From Microcebus murinus (taxonomy: Eukaryota > Chordata > Mammalia > Primates > Cheirogaleidae): a DNA stretch of 64,000 nucleotides. The notes under the pieces are model-generated. The model did no database searches. It saw only the letters and a program-made list of their open reading frames with translations, and was not told the DNA's origin. The position numbers were made by a program, and so were the translations under genes. This document shows, piece after piece, positions 12,311 through 25,729 of the stretch; the stretch's first letter is position 1; every line of letters begins with the position of its first letter. The stretch covers positions 100,862,014-100,926,013 of the forward strand of contig NC_134136.1 of assembly GCF_040939455.1 (NCBI RefSeq), written 5' to 3'.

Positions 12311-12912
12311 CTTGTACTGGTTTGAATGTGTTCCCCAAAATTCATGTGTTGAAAACTTAGTTCTCAATGTAACGATGTTGAGTGGTGTGACCCACATTTA
12401 CTCACCATCAAATTATTTTAACTGATCAACACTTATGTGCATATGTGGTAGTACCATTCATCGGGTGTTGGGCCTGTCAGGGGGGAGCAGGGAATGAGTA
12501 TGTTCACACCTAAAAGCTCTGACTCAGATGAAGCAAAGGCAATATAGGTAACCTAAACATTCGTACACACTTAATAAGCTGAAATATAAACAAAAAAAAA
12601 GACATGAGGAATTCATGAGGGCTCTGCCTTCATGAGTGAATTACTGCTGTTATCTTGAGGGTGGATTAGTTATCATGGGAGTGGGTTACTGAGAAAAGGA
12701 TGAGTTCATCTCCCTTCCCTCCCTCTTTTATGCATGCTGTCTTGTTCTTCTGTCTTCCCCCATGGGGTGACAAAGCAAGAATTCCCTTGCCAGATGCAAG
12801 TGCATTGACCTTGGGCTTCCCAGCCTCCTGAACTGTAAGAAATAAATTTCTTTTCTTTATGAAGTATCCAGTCGGTATCATTCTGTTACACCAAAAAAAT
12901 GGACTAAGACAG
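12310..12912 (+). mobile_element. MaLR (MST/MLT1-like) LTR split by an L1 tail
   Basis: The left part 'ggtttgaatgtgttccccaa.attcatgtgttgaaaac' and the right part (from about 12606, 'atgaggaattcatgagggctctgcc' to 'ggactaagac') are the two halves of a mammalian MaLR LTR, including the 'ctgtaagaaataaatttctt' polyadenylation region. Between them lies the L1 fragment listed next. Confidence 0.65.
12391..12605 (+). mobile_element. L1 3'-end fragment inserted in the MaLR LTR
   Basis: It begins 'ctcaccatcaaatta' and runs through the L1 3' UTR to 'aataagctgaaatataaac' and an A tail. The lineage-specific 3' terminus is the same as at 19470-21157. Confidence 0.7.
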
Positions 12913-13735
12913 TTATAAATCTAGGTTAATTACCATTCAGCTCTTAGAACTAATTTTAGAGCTTCTTATCTACTATTACTTCTCTCTCCCTGTTCCCTTA
13001 TCTATCCTGTTCCTCCCTGAGTGATATGATAACAACTATTCCAGCAGAAGAAGGTCTCTAGAGTTTGGCCACAACCTTAGCCTTTCAGTGGTTGAAAGCC
13101 TTGTTCACCTTTACCCTGGATTCTGTTCCAGTCCAATTTTGGCTACTAATTGCTCATCCTTCACCCTGTTCTTTTCAATAAACTTTCAACAATTTCAGTG
13201 GCCATGCTGCCAATGAATGACTGAAGTGCTAATGGATTCCTCATCCCCAAGCCTCCTTCTCTTGATCACTGAGCATGTTTGGTCCTCCTTTATCTTAAGT
13301 TATGAGCTCAAGGCAAATACTTCACTTGCCTCATCCTAGCAGCAGCTCTGGTTGTCCTAAAGGTTTAATACTAATCCTAGTCTGACATTCTTAAGAGCAT
13401 TGTTCCTTAATTATATTGTTTTCAAAACTTGTTTTCTTTTATTTTAAAAATTTATTTGTTTTTTATTTTTATTTGTTTTAAATTTTAGGCATAATTTCAC
13501 TGCCTGCCTCTGTGATCTTGAGCTATAAAATTACCCTACTTGACTCTCTATAAAAAATTTAAGGTAGAGAATAAGGATATTCTTTCTAATGTGTTATTGG
13601 TGGATTAAATAAAAATATATATGAGAAAACACTTTGTAAACTTTACAAGTTACTACTTGCTTATAAATATTTTTAGAATGAAACTTTAAGAAGGAACTAG
13701 AAAACAGCCTTTACCCACCCTTTGAGATACTGTGT
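12912..13735. other. intergenic DNA, nothing recognised
   Basis: Mixed sequence with T-rich runs (13430-13500). No coding or repeat assignment. Confidence 0.3.
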
Positions 13736-14376
13736 GTGTTAGTTTTCTATTACTGCATAAAACATCATAAAAAAATCACTGGCTTGAAATAATATCCACA
13801 TATTATTTCACAGTCTTTTAGGAGCAGCTCGTTTTTGTTCTCTACTTAGGTCCTCAGTGTGAAAGTGTCTTGTTGGCTGGGCAGCATTCTTATCAGGAGG
13901 CACTGCACAAGGGTATACTTCAAGGATTTAGGCTGTTGGCAGAATCTAGTTCCTTGTGGTTGTAGGACTGAGGTCTTCGTTTTCTTGCTGTGTGCCAGAC
14001 AGAGGCCACTATTAGCTACTAGAATTTGCCTGAATTCCTTGCCATATTGCCCTCTTCATACTCAAAGTCAGCAATGAAGAGTCTTCTTCATGTAGAATCC
14101 CCAGTAATTTGCATGCCTTTCTCTAGGAAGAGCCTGGTCCCTTTTAAGTGCTCACCTGATTAGGTTAGGTCTGCCATGGATAATTTCCTTCTTAAAGGGA
14201 ACTATGCCATGTAACACAACCTCATCATAGAAGTAATATCCAATTATATTCACAGGTCCCTCCTACACTCAATGGAAGTGGATTATAGGGGCATGTGAGT
14301 CTTTGGGGAGAATCTTAAAATTCTGCCTATCACACCTAGAGAAAACAAATTATTGCAGAATTTCTGACAATATCAG
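13735..14376 (+). repeat. old interspersed repeat ('ttagttttctattactgca...' family)
   Basis: It starts with 'ttagttttctattactgcataa' and ends near 'gaatcttaaaattctgcctatcacacc', the layout of a well-known mammalian repeat with internal 'ttccttg' phrases. I do not give a family name. It is followed directly by the host sequence that carries the solo LTR target. Confidence 0.45.
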
Positions 14377-14806
14377 TGTTAAGGACCGACCTTCCACAGC
14401 CCCACCAGACAGAAAAGCAGAGACATCGAGGATGCAGTCACACAAGAGGAGGTTTATTTTCTGGCTAGCCAGGGTCCAAGCCCCAGAGCACCAACGCAGT
14501 GGCCACTCTCGCAGGCAAGGACCCCGACTGGGGTTGCAGCGTGCCTTTTATCCCTATGGTGCATACACTATGCATTGGCTGATCAGGTGTGGATCATGCA
14601 TTGACCTTTAACATGATTGCTTGGCTGGTAGCCCCACTATACATGGGTTCAAACAATTCAAAGTTGGCAAGCAACAGTTTCCATGGTGCAGGCAAGCAAG
14701 CAACAGTTTCCAGAAGCGGACGTCTCGGTCAGCCTTCCCGGATGTTGCTTCCGGCTTCACTGGGGGCGCCGGGCCTTGCAGGTGTGCAATGACTCAACCC
14801 CTCACA
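14377..14806 (-). mobile_element. solo ERV LTR, minus orientation, 5-bp target duplication
   Basis: The 430-bp element has TG...CA ends and is flanked on both sides by ATCAG (14372-14376 and 14807-14811). On the minus strand it has a TATA-like 'gataaaaggc' and, downstream, 'aataaa' before a TCT-rich U5. CpG content is still visible, suggesting moderate age. No internal ERV sequence flanks it, so it is a recombination-derived solo LTR. Confidence 0.8.
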
Positions 14807-14811
14807 ATCAG

Positions 14812-16560
14812 TAGCTACAACTCCCAAGCTTCACATAATATACTTAATTTAGAATGAAAGTTGAAAGGATTTAAAGTATCTAATGCTATATATTTTTTTA
14901 GCTATCTTTCAAAGAATTGTGCTTGATGGCTGCTAGCCTCCCTCAAGTCACAGCTTCAATGGAATATTTGCCTCTACTGTCAAATTTCAGGCCTCTAATG
15001 CCCCAACTGAAAGGCTGAATTTAAATATTGAAATTCACAGCATCTATTGTTTCATCATTAATGTCTTCATGTTGTTTCATCAACTCCTAGATTATTTTCT
15101 TTTGGCTTATCATTTCATTAACAAACACAAAAACCAATCACCATGCCAAGAGTGGGTATGCAGTATGAATGAGCCTGCGTATACACCTTAAGTGTGCTAA
15201 ACGGAAATCAACAGGGATTACAGCCTATTCAGTCTTCTTTCCATTACACTGACTTGAAATGTAAAAAGCAATAAATTACTCTCATTTTCCTGTATTTTTG
15301 AAAGCCATAGCAATGGTAATGTAACACAAGGAAGAGTGATGCATGGACTACTAAACTGGAGCCAGGACCCCTGGGTTTCAGGGATGGTGCAACTCCAGCA
15401 TGCCTCTGAACTTGACCGTAACCTTACCTGCCTAGGCCTAAGTTTTTATTGAACTAACCTAACTATTTATTTTTTGTCACTGGTGCTTAATAAAACCAAA
15501 AACTAAATGTAGATTCTGTAGGAAATGTAAATATAATATAAAATAAATTTCAAGTGAAATGGCATTAGTTCATTTGGCAGGAATAATCTGGCAAACAAAT
15601 ATGATAACAATATATAAATAATAATAATATGGTAAGTTGTGACTCGTTAGAGACTAAAATTTAGTGGGGCTCAAAAAGGATAATTGTAGGAATATAAGGA
15701 GGAAAAGAATGATGCCAACCAAAGAGGCAAGTTAAATTAATTTAAACACTATGGAACAGTATATTTTAACTGTAATTAAATTATTATTAGAAAAGTCTGA
15801 AAGAAATTAAGAAAAAAATTTAAAGGACTACTACCAAGCAAAGATAAGAGTTTGGTTAATTTAGAAAGTATTCTTTGACAACTCTGAATGAATGCTAGGG
15901 TATTTGGAGCATTTTCAATCTGATCAGCTAATAGGAGGTTTTGGTTTGTTGGTCATTTGTTTTCTTTTCCTTTTCGCTCTTAGTGGAAGGTTAGAACTAA
16001 CCCTCTCCGTGTATGTGTGTATACTCATGGAGCAAGTAAGAGGGAATGAGAAGACAATTTAGCAACTGCTATAAGTGAGATGTGTCCTAAGAAAGAAAAA
16101 ATTAATTTAGCTTAGTTTCCCAGACTGCTTTGTAGATCTAAGGTGTGATTGAATTATTGAATGTGGTCCACATGCATCCACACCCCATTCTCCAAAACAT
16201 CTGTTATTGGGCCACAAGAACATGAGAGAAAGTGTAAGGATATAGGATAAATATTTTAAGTAAATATAATAATTAGTGCTTAGTTATTGAGGACTCATGA
16301 TGTACAAGGAAGTGTGTTATGAGCATTGTCCTACTTAGCCTGTGATTTGGGCTTTATTAACTGTATTATACAGAGAAAGAAACTCAGGCTCATAAAGATT
16401 AGGAAGTTTTTCTATTGTAAAATATTAGGGAGGTACAGATTTTTTTTGATACCTGGCTTGTGTCAGGTCTCTAAATGTGCCCTTCACTCAAATAGTCTTC
16501 ATTGTACCCATTTTTGCCCTTCTTCTCCTACCCCTTCCCCCACTTGATTTCCAATGACGT
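14812..16560. other. AT-rich intergenic DNA with weak MIR traces
   Basis: Weak MIR-like stretches occur at about 15340-15450 and 16300-16410 ('cagagaaagaaactcaggctca'). Otherwise nothing was recognised. Confidence 0.3.
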
Positions 16561-16745
16561 TTTCTTTCCTCTGTGTACTTGTATGCCCATCAGTTAGTTC
16601 CAATTTATTAGATAGTACATGTGCTATATGTTTTTACATTCTTGAGATACTTCACATAGAATAATGGTCTCCACTTCCTTCCAAATGCTGCAAAAGGCAT
16701 TAATTTGTCCTTTTATATGGCTGCTTATCAGCTTATCATCTAGTG
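16560..16745 (-). mobile_element. L1 3' UTR/ORF2-end fragment, minus strand
   Basis: Antisense landmarks 'agatagtacatgtgctat', 'cttcacatagaataatggtc' and 'tgcaaaaggcattaat' match those at 960-1080. Confidence 0.55.
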
Positions 16746-16773
16746 GGAAAGGAAGAATAAATCCAATAGAGAT

Positions 16774-16797
16774 ACACACACACACACACACACACAC
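16774..16797. repeat. (AC)n microsatellite
   Basis: A pure AC dinucleotide run of about 12 units. Confidence 0.9.
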
Positions 16798-16799
16798 TA

Positions 16800-19470
16800 A
16801 AATTGTTAAAGGTTATGAAATAAATGGACAGGGAGATAAAATACAATCTACTCTAATTCAACAAGTTTGGGAAGGCTGTCCTAAAATTTAGTCTTTGATC
16901 CTAGGAAAAGGATGAATGTAAGTTATATTGGCAAGGGTAGTGTGAAGGTTGAGGACTTACTTTAAAGAACTGCCAGTGCAAAGGCCTGATTAAAGAATAA
17001 GCATGGTGCACTCAAGAAACTGAAAGAAGACCACTTAGGCATGCGTGTAAAGTCAATGAGAAGAGTGTTTTAGGAGGTGAGTTTCTTAGATACAAAATAA
17101 AACCACTGAAGATTTTCACAAAGGTACCTGATAAGATATCCATTTTGTAAACACCACTGTGGCTGCAATGTAGAAAACAGATTAAAGGGAAGCAAACACA
17201 CACACAGAGAGATGAAGGGAGAAGAATTTGAATGATGAGTATACTCGGCTGGTGACACTGGAGATGGAGAAATGTATATAGAGAACCATGTATGAGTAGA
17301 ATCTGTAGGACTTGTGGCCTAGTTTGGGTATGGATGGTGTGGGAGTGGGCATTGTGAAAGACTATGTTTATATCCCGATGGTGGGCAACTGCATTCACAG
17401 TAGCATCACCTGCTGAAATTGGGCATTCTGCAAGGATGCAATTTACTGAGGGTGGAGGTGGTAAGAATGGATATAATTGTGATTAAGATCATGATTTCAA
17501 TTTTAAAAAGATTATGTTTGAAGTATCTTTGTTCTTTTGATAAAAATTCAAGAGAATATACTAGGTAAGCAAAAATATATACGCAGCTAAATCTTAGAGG
17601 AAAGGTCTTGGCTTGAAAGACACATACAATGTCATGAGCAGATATTTGAAAATGGAAGCAATGTACATGAATGAAATTTGCAAGGAAGGGAGTACAGAAT
17701 GAGATAAGAAATTTAAGTGGAATACAACACTTAAATAATGAGTAGAAAAGCATGCTCATTGTAGAAGACTTAAAACATATAGGAAAGAATATAATCACCC
17801 ATGATACTATTGCACATACATAGAAATTAACACTTTTGTTCCAGAGTTTGCAGTTCCTGTGAATACCCAACAAACATTTTCACACTTAATTAGCAGATAG
17901 TAATGTTAGAGATAGTAATGTTAATGACTAAAGTAATGACTAAAGTAATGCATTTAGAATATTGTTAAATGACAAGCACATTAAAGAGATGAATTAATAA
18001 ATAAATACATTCTATGAAGAGTTAAGCCTATATAATCAATACTCCATTATTAGGGCATCTAGAGAATTTGGCTAAATACAACTAAATATGTGTAGTTCCA
18101 TACTGTATTTGAATCAGAAAAAAACCTAATTTTCACTATTTGAAAAACAGCAGAAAGCCTATGTTATGTTGATGGTGGCAACATGTTGCTATGTGAAGGA
18201 TAATACATTAAATGCACATTACCCTAGCAAATTAGAGTATCTCATTATCGGGTTTTCCTAGACTAAGTCATTTGTGTTCTTATTAAAATTAATATTAACT
18301 GGTTTGTTCTAATTTGATTTCAACTTCAACAGCTTTTAAAAATATCAATGTCTACAAGCATAACGTGTTTTTTAAGGCACTTAAAATCCATGTAAACAAA
18401 GCAAATGGTTGCGTTTATTGTACCTATATGTAAATACGAAATTGACAGCAAAGTTTACTGTTATGAATGTGTAATATTTGGCATTTACATTAGAAAGTTT
18501 GTTTTCTATTTTCAGTGGTTCATACTTTATGGAGTCTGTTGTAATCATATTGTGTATGATGTAAGACACCAGCTAAGCCTTAGGATGAGTATAAGTAAAA
18601 ATTTATTTTCCCAGAATGTATAAACAAGCTTTGAAGTAGCTAACCTTTTTGTTGCTTAGTTCTAGCCATACATTTCCAGAATTTAAAAAAGTCTACTCAG
18701 AATTATTAGTTTCCAATTCCATGGCATATACATTTAATGTGAATTGCAATAACTATTGAGACATGTGTACAATTATTGTCATTTTGATTAGTTATTCATA
18801 AAGGACCTTGAGATTGTAAATGAAGAAAATTTCTATTAAACTTTAGATTTAATGTAGGTCTTTAAATATCAGTTTTGTCTTAGCAACTGGGTAGTTTATT
18901 TAACTCATTTTTTGACACTTTTAAAGGTACACATGAATTTAACTAAAAAGCAAGAGATCTCTGAGATCCCCAAGGCAGTGAAGTATAGGATATATAGGCA
19001 ATAAAATACAATGCAGAGAAATATATCATATAGAAATATCATTTTAAAATCTCAAAAATGTTTTTAATAAACCTTTCCTTTTTATACTTCTACTATAAAC
19101 TATTTGCTGTTTGAATGAAAATATTCTTTGCTTTCTTTCTCTGGTTCTTGGACTATGACTGGATAAATGGGCAAAAGACAAACACCAAGAAAGAAAGGTG
19201 ATGTAACAAGAAACAAGCTATAGCTGAATCAGACACATCTACTTCATGGACATCATGGAAGAAAAAACTTAACAAAACCAGATAAAACAAAACAATACAT
19301 CTACATACTTTATGAAACATTTATAACCCTGTGTAAAAAGAATCAATCATCATAGCAATTTATTCAGTGATAAGATTTATTTTGGGCCATTTGGACTGTT
19401 GTGTAGTGATGAATACAGTTTCAAGCATGTCCATAATATCAATGCTAGAATAGAAATTTTAAAAGATTTC
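16800..19470. other. AT-rich intergenic DNA
   Basis: I see no gene or repeat that I can name. Long minus-strand frames at 17012-17873 lack domain features and look like chance frames in T-rich sequence. Confidence 0.3.
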
Positions 19471-21157
19471 CCAAATAAAATTTCTATACTATGAGACACT
19501 GAGGAAGGAAATAGCAGAGGACATAAATAGAAAAAACATGTCATGCTCATGGTTCAGCAGAATCAATGTTAAAATGTCTATATTACACAAATTGATCTGC
19601 AGATTCAATGCAATCCCTATGAAAATATCAACATAATATTTTGCAGATCTAGAAAAAATAATTCTATGCTTTGTATGGAACCAGAGAAGACCCTGCATAG
19701 CAAAGCAACCTTAATCAAAAAGAACAAATTGTGAGGCATTAATTTACCAGACTTCAAGCTATGCTACAAGGCTACAGTAACCAAAATAGCATCAACATGG
19801 CATAAGAACAAAGACATAGACCAATGGAACATGACTGAAAACCCAGACATAAAACTATCCTTATATTTCCATTTCATCTTTAACAAAGCAGACAAAAACA
19901 TACATTGGGGAAAAGAATCCATATTTGATAATGGTGCTAGGAAAATTGGATAGTCACATGTAGAAGACTGAAACGGGATCCGTACCTCTCACTTTTCACA
20001 AAAAACAACTCTCTATGAATAACAGACTTAAATCTGAGGCATGAAACCAGAAGAATTCTAGAAGAAAAGGTTGTAATAACTCATAGATAGTGACCTAGGA
20101 AAAGAATTTATAAGAAGACCCCCAAAGGCAATCACAGCAGCAACAAAAATAAATAAATGTGACCTGATCAAATTAAAAAGCTTTGCACAGGCAAGGAAAC
20201 TATCATTAAAGTGAATAGACAACCTACAGAATGGGAGAAAATATTTCCATGCTATATATCTGATAAGGGGCTGATAACTAGACTCTATATAGACCTTAGG
20301 AAAATCAACAAGAAAAAATCAAACAACCCCCATCAAAAAATGGACAAAGGATATGAACAGGAACTTTTCAAAAGAAGACAGAATAATGGCCAGTAAACAT
20401 ATAAAAAATTGCTCAACATCAGGGAAATGCAAATCAAAACCACAACGAGCTATCACTTAACTCCAGTGAGAATGGCTATTATTAAAAAGTCCCAAAACAA
20501 CAAATGCTGATGTGGATGCAGAGAGATAGGAACACTTATACACTGCTGGTGGGACTTCAAATTAGTACAACCTCTATGGAAAGTAATATGAAGATAGCTC
20601 AAAGAACTAAAAGTAGAACTACCATTTCATCTAGTAATCCCCCTATCCAAAGGAAAAAAAAGTCATTCTATAATAAAGAAATCTACACTTGAATGTTTAC
20701 AGTAGCACAATTAACAATTGCAAAGATGTTAACAGAACCCAAGTGCCCATTAATACATGATTGGATTAATAAAATGTGGTATATGTATACCATGGAGTAC
20801 TACTCAACTACAAAAAACAATGGAGAACTAGCACCTCTTGTATTATCCCGGATGGAGCTAAAGCCTATTCCCTGAAGTGAGTATCAAAAGAATGGAAAAA
20901 CAAGTACCACTTGTACTCACCATCAAATTGGTACTAACTGATCAACCTTTATGTGTACTCATGGAAGTAATATTCATCAGGTTCCAGGCATGTGGGAGGA
21001 GGGTGGAGGGGATGGGTAAATTCACAACTAATGGGTGCGGAGTGCACTGGCTGGGCGATGAGCTTGCTTGTAGCTGTGGCTTGGGCAGTGCAAAGGCAAT
21101 ATATGTAACCAAAATGCGTGTACCCCCATAATGTTCTGAAATTAAAAAAAAAAAATT
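19470..21157 (+). mobile_element. 5'-truncated strepsirrhine L1 (ORF2 3' part and 3' UTR)
   Basis: The element starts inside ORF2 ('atgagacactgaggaaggaaatagcagagg') and continues through the C-terminal ORF2 coding region, with several stops and frame changes (readable pieces at 20211-20396, 20504-20692 and 20693-20875). It ends with the 3' UTR terminus 'acccccataatgttctgaaatt' and an A tail at 21144-21157. It is not coding-competent. Confidence 0.8.
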
Positions 21158-22020
21158 CCTTAGTTTTTTTGCCTGGGATTTTGTCATTACCCATGCCTCC
21201 TTATTTTGTAGAATGCAAGGCAAAGAGGGGACTTGAAATGTATACACTTTTTAGTACCTTCATGGTTTCTGTTCACTTCTCACATTCTATGGATCTTCAT
21301 TGTTATGAAAGTTTAAAGGTGTTCATTTATTCTACATAGTATTTTTTTCTAATTATCTACCTTGGAATAATAATGTGATGAGCCAATTAAGTTGATATTC
21401 TGCTTAAAAGGATTAACAGAAATCTCATGCAAGAATAACCAATTCCCAAGAGAATGTGATTCAACACAATAATAGCAACTGTAATTGAACATGTAATGCT
21501 ATTAATTAGTTGATTTTCCTGTCTTGAAACATTTATTGAATATCGATAATATGTCTGATCCTATACTGAATACCATAGACAGAGATATCTCTGAAAGAGA
21601 ATTTATATTATTTAATATCCTTTGATTGTTCAAATTAAGTGTCAGCATATTGAGGTCAATTATTGTGCAAGATAATTTAATGGAATTCTAATTTGTAGTA
21701 TTTTTGTTATTTTCACAATATCCTAGCAAAGTCTACAAAGTAAAATATCATAACTCATCCTTTCTTTTATTTCCTTAACCATTCAATGTTTTTTACTTTC
21801 AGGCTAAATAATTAGATTAAATTTTAACTCAATTACAGATAAATATAGTCATTTTATTCTACATAAATAAATTTTGGACTCTATGTTTGGGATAATCTTA
21901 CTTAAAAAAATTATGCATCCACATCATAGTCAATGCAATATTTTTATTTTGTAAAGAATAGTGTGCTATATCATTTTAAACATTTTGTTGAGTTAAGAAA
22001 TTTATTTATTCTTAGTTTTC
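21158..22020. other. AT-rich intergenic DNA
   Basis: No gene or recognisable repeat. Confidence 0.3.
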
Positions 22021-22026
22021 TACAAC

Positions 22027-22463
22027 GGTCAGAGGCAAGGACCCTCAAAGACCCTCAACTCCCCTATGACTCGTCCTACACACGGACTTCGCCCTGGAAA
22101 ATTCCAGCTATAGCTCCGAGAAGAATGCAGTCCATGACGTGCTGACCACGGGATGCTCCAGGGTATGCTGACTGCAATTGTTCCCGACCACCTGCCAGGT
22201 TGGAGATGAGTAACCAGTCAAAAACAGGATACTGATAAGACGCTGATTGGGGCTAATTAACCCAGACCCAAGCCTCATCGTCAACACTCTATTTTTTTGC
22301 TTCTACTTCCTTGTTTTTGTATGCTTATAAAACCCACTAAGAATCTAAGTAAAGCAGACCTTGACAATCATTCGCTTGGTCTCGTTTCTTTCTCTCGCTC
22401 ATCTCTTTCAGGCACGGTCCCCCTCGCCCCCGCAAGTAACAGAAGGTCCTGCGGGCCGGGACA
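22027..22463 (+). mobile_element. solo ERV LTR (betaretrovirus-like), 6-bp target duplication
   Basis: A 437-bp GC- and CpG-rich block in AT-rich DNA is flanked by TACAAC on both sides (22021-22026 and 22464-22469). It has a TATA box 'ttataaaacc' near 22326 and a C-rich U5 with CTCGCTC, and ends in CA. The first base pair reads GG instead of TG, probably a point change. A 6-bp duplication is typical of class II (ERVK/beta-like) elements. No internal region is present. Confidence 0.75.
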
Positions 22464-22469
22464 TACAAC

Positions 22470-24418
22470 TAATTAAAAAAATTCCCTCCTGGACAGATAG
22501 AATAACTTATGGTAGATAAAATGCAATTCAAAGAAAGAATAACTCTTAATTGCAAAATGAATAACTCTCCATTTGCAAAAGGTAAGAAAATGAGAATTTT
22601 GAGAGCTGGAAGAATTTTAATCAGAATGATCACATGAATGACAAAGGAAGAATTTTATTATAGCTTTTATTTTATGCATTGATCCAAAGAAATTATTTGT
22701 TTCTATAAAATAAATTTTATATAACACTGGACCACATCATAAACTAGTCACATTTTATTTTTAAAAAAATCTTACTACAATGGGAACTATCCCTAAAATA
22801 CACATATGCCAAACTCTTAAATTTTCAAATATTGCTTTAAGACCAATATTGTATTGATGGAGACCCTGTGGCTTAGACCTATGCAGTACTTTACCATTGT
22901 GGCTTAAATTTCAGTTTTCACAAACTGCTTTCAATGCAGGGAAAGCAACTGTACATGTTAATTCTGATAGGACTTCCATTAGTATTGACAATTTGCATTC
23001 TTTGTAAGAATGGGTATTACTATTTTATTATCTAGTGTGCATACAGAAGCCTAAATGTCATCATAGATTATATACTATTATTTTTAAAATCGATATTTTA
23101 TTTTCTAATAATTACATGTAAGTGGTATTGTGATAGGTTACTTTATTTATGTAAACATACCCTGGTCACCTTACAGGTATATCATAGATTTCCAAGGAAA
23201 ACTAATAAATTCAATATTCTATAGGCTATGTAATTATGGATACAAGCTAAAATATCAATGCCATTATTTATTCTGTGTGACATTTTGCAAACCACTTAGC
23301 AAAGCATTTATTGTGTCTATATGACAAAACTTTGCCTTACTAATCCGAAAATATTTACATTGATAGAAAAATAACTCAGCAAATAATTTACGATCTTATA
23401 GAAAAAAATGTACTTAAAATTTGCCATGTGATTTAAAAATTATTGTAGAAAATATTGTTTCTTAAACAATCTTTTCTTTTAAAAGTTTAATTCAGTGAGA
23501 CCAGAAAGAATACTAAAAAACTAAAAATCAGTTATAAAAGCCTTAACTGTTGTTTAAAATCCTGTTATGTACATAGTGATATTCAGCAACTTCTTTTTTA
23601 CTTGAGCAGCAATATACAAGTCATTCCCATTCCAAACATGTGGAGGAAAACCAAACATACCTTGTGAAATACTTCATAGTCATAGAATTTAAAGTTATTT
23701 CTCTTTAAAAATAGGGGAATGGAGTAAGGTCAGTGAAAATGGTGGAACTGTCAGAATCAACTTTATTAGAACTCTGGAAGTTATTGATAATCACAGGTTT
23801 ACAGCAATCAAGGAGAATGGTTAATCAAGAAAAGGCAGCAGAATCTTGCTGGGAAATCTTTGTGGATTTTAACTGATCCTGTCCCTGGCTCCCATGATCA
23901 GTGGTGGCCTTAAGGATGGGAATCTACATTCTAGATCTGGATTCATCATACCAGAAAGAGCAAAACAGACCTTATTCTTGGAGAATTGTAGTTTTGGCCT
24001 GTCTGCTGACTCCCTGAAGGATGGCCTCAAAGGACTCTCTATTTTCCTAACTCAGAACCCTCCGGAGGTTGGACATACTTCCTGGGAGGTGTTTGCCAAA
24101 AACATTTAAAGGCAAATGTATTAGCCACTGATGCCTTGGGCAAGGGATAACAATTGGAGCAAACTATGGGCAAACCAAAAAGCATTACAAGTAAGGCAGA
24201 GAAGTAATTTGCTTTGGGGGATAAAAGCTTTGAAAAGCTACCACATATTTCTGGGAACCTAGAAGGCCATATGCATGCCCAGGGCTGACTGCTACTCAAA
24301 AAGTTACCTGAGAGGTCCTGATCTCCCACCTCAGGCTCATCTATATGCTCTGTGCAAGCAGGAAGAGAGGTATAGGCAGAGTTATAAATTGCCAGACTAA
24401 GTGTAGAAGGAATGCTCT
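22470..24418. other. AT-rich intergenic DNA
   Basis: No gene is recognised. The stretch 23720-24415 may be the 5' part of the old L1 that follows, since it runs directly into it, but I cannot prove this. Confidence 0.3.
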
Positions 24419-24420
24419 GT

Positions 24421-24476
24421 CACACACACACACACACACACATACACACACACACAAATACACACACACACACCAC
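24421..24476. repeat. (CA)n microsatellite
   Basis: An interrupted CA/CACA run with two T or AT interruptions. Confidence 0.9.
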
Positions 24477-24663
24477 ATCACAGTGAAGACCAGGCTTCAA
24501 CAGAGAATTCGGGTAGGACATGAACATTCAGTCCATAGAAGACATTAAACCATAAATCCAAGAAGTTTAAAGTAAACCAAACAAAATAAATGAAAAAAAA
24601 AAAGAGAATACCTAGGCATTTTATATTCAAACTATAGAAAATCAAAGATAAAGGAAAAATCTT

Positions 24664-25127
<464 letters not shown>

Positions 25128-25729
25128 AAGAAACCAGAGAAAAAAAACCATACCTACAGAACAGCGAAGACAAGAGTTACATTACATTTGACATCTCAGA
25201 AACCTTGCAAAAAATAAAAGAGTAGAATGAACTATTTATATTTAAAGCACTGAGAGAAAAGAAAACCAACCTAGAATTCTTACCCTGTGAAATTATCCTT
25301 CAAAAGAGAAGAAGAAATAAAAACTTCCTCAGACAGACAAAAATTGAGGGAATTTGTTGCCAGTAGACCTGCCTTGCAAGAAATGTTAAAAGAAGTTCTT
25401 CAGAGAGAAGGAAAATTATATGTCAGAAACTTGGATCCACATAAAGACAGGAAGAACATTAGAGAAGGATAAGTGAAGGTAAAATAAAAAATTTTATTTT
25501 TATTCTTAATTTGTCTAACAGATACCAATTTATTCAAAATAACAATAATAATAAAATATAATGAGTATAGCTTATGTATAAATTGAATGAATGGCAGAAA
25601 TGATAACAGGGAGAAGAGAAAAGAATTAAGAATATCTTCTTATTATAAGGTACTTGTTCTACCTGCGAAGTGATATGTTACTTGAAAGTGGATTATTTGT
25701 AAAAGTATATCTCTATTGATTTCCTGTTT

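Noticed and set aside
17012..17873. 128- and 155-residue minus-strand frames as possible membrane proteins
   Set aside because: Hydrophobicity follows from T-rich codons in AT-rich DNA; no start context, exon signals or family motif.
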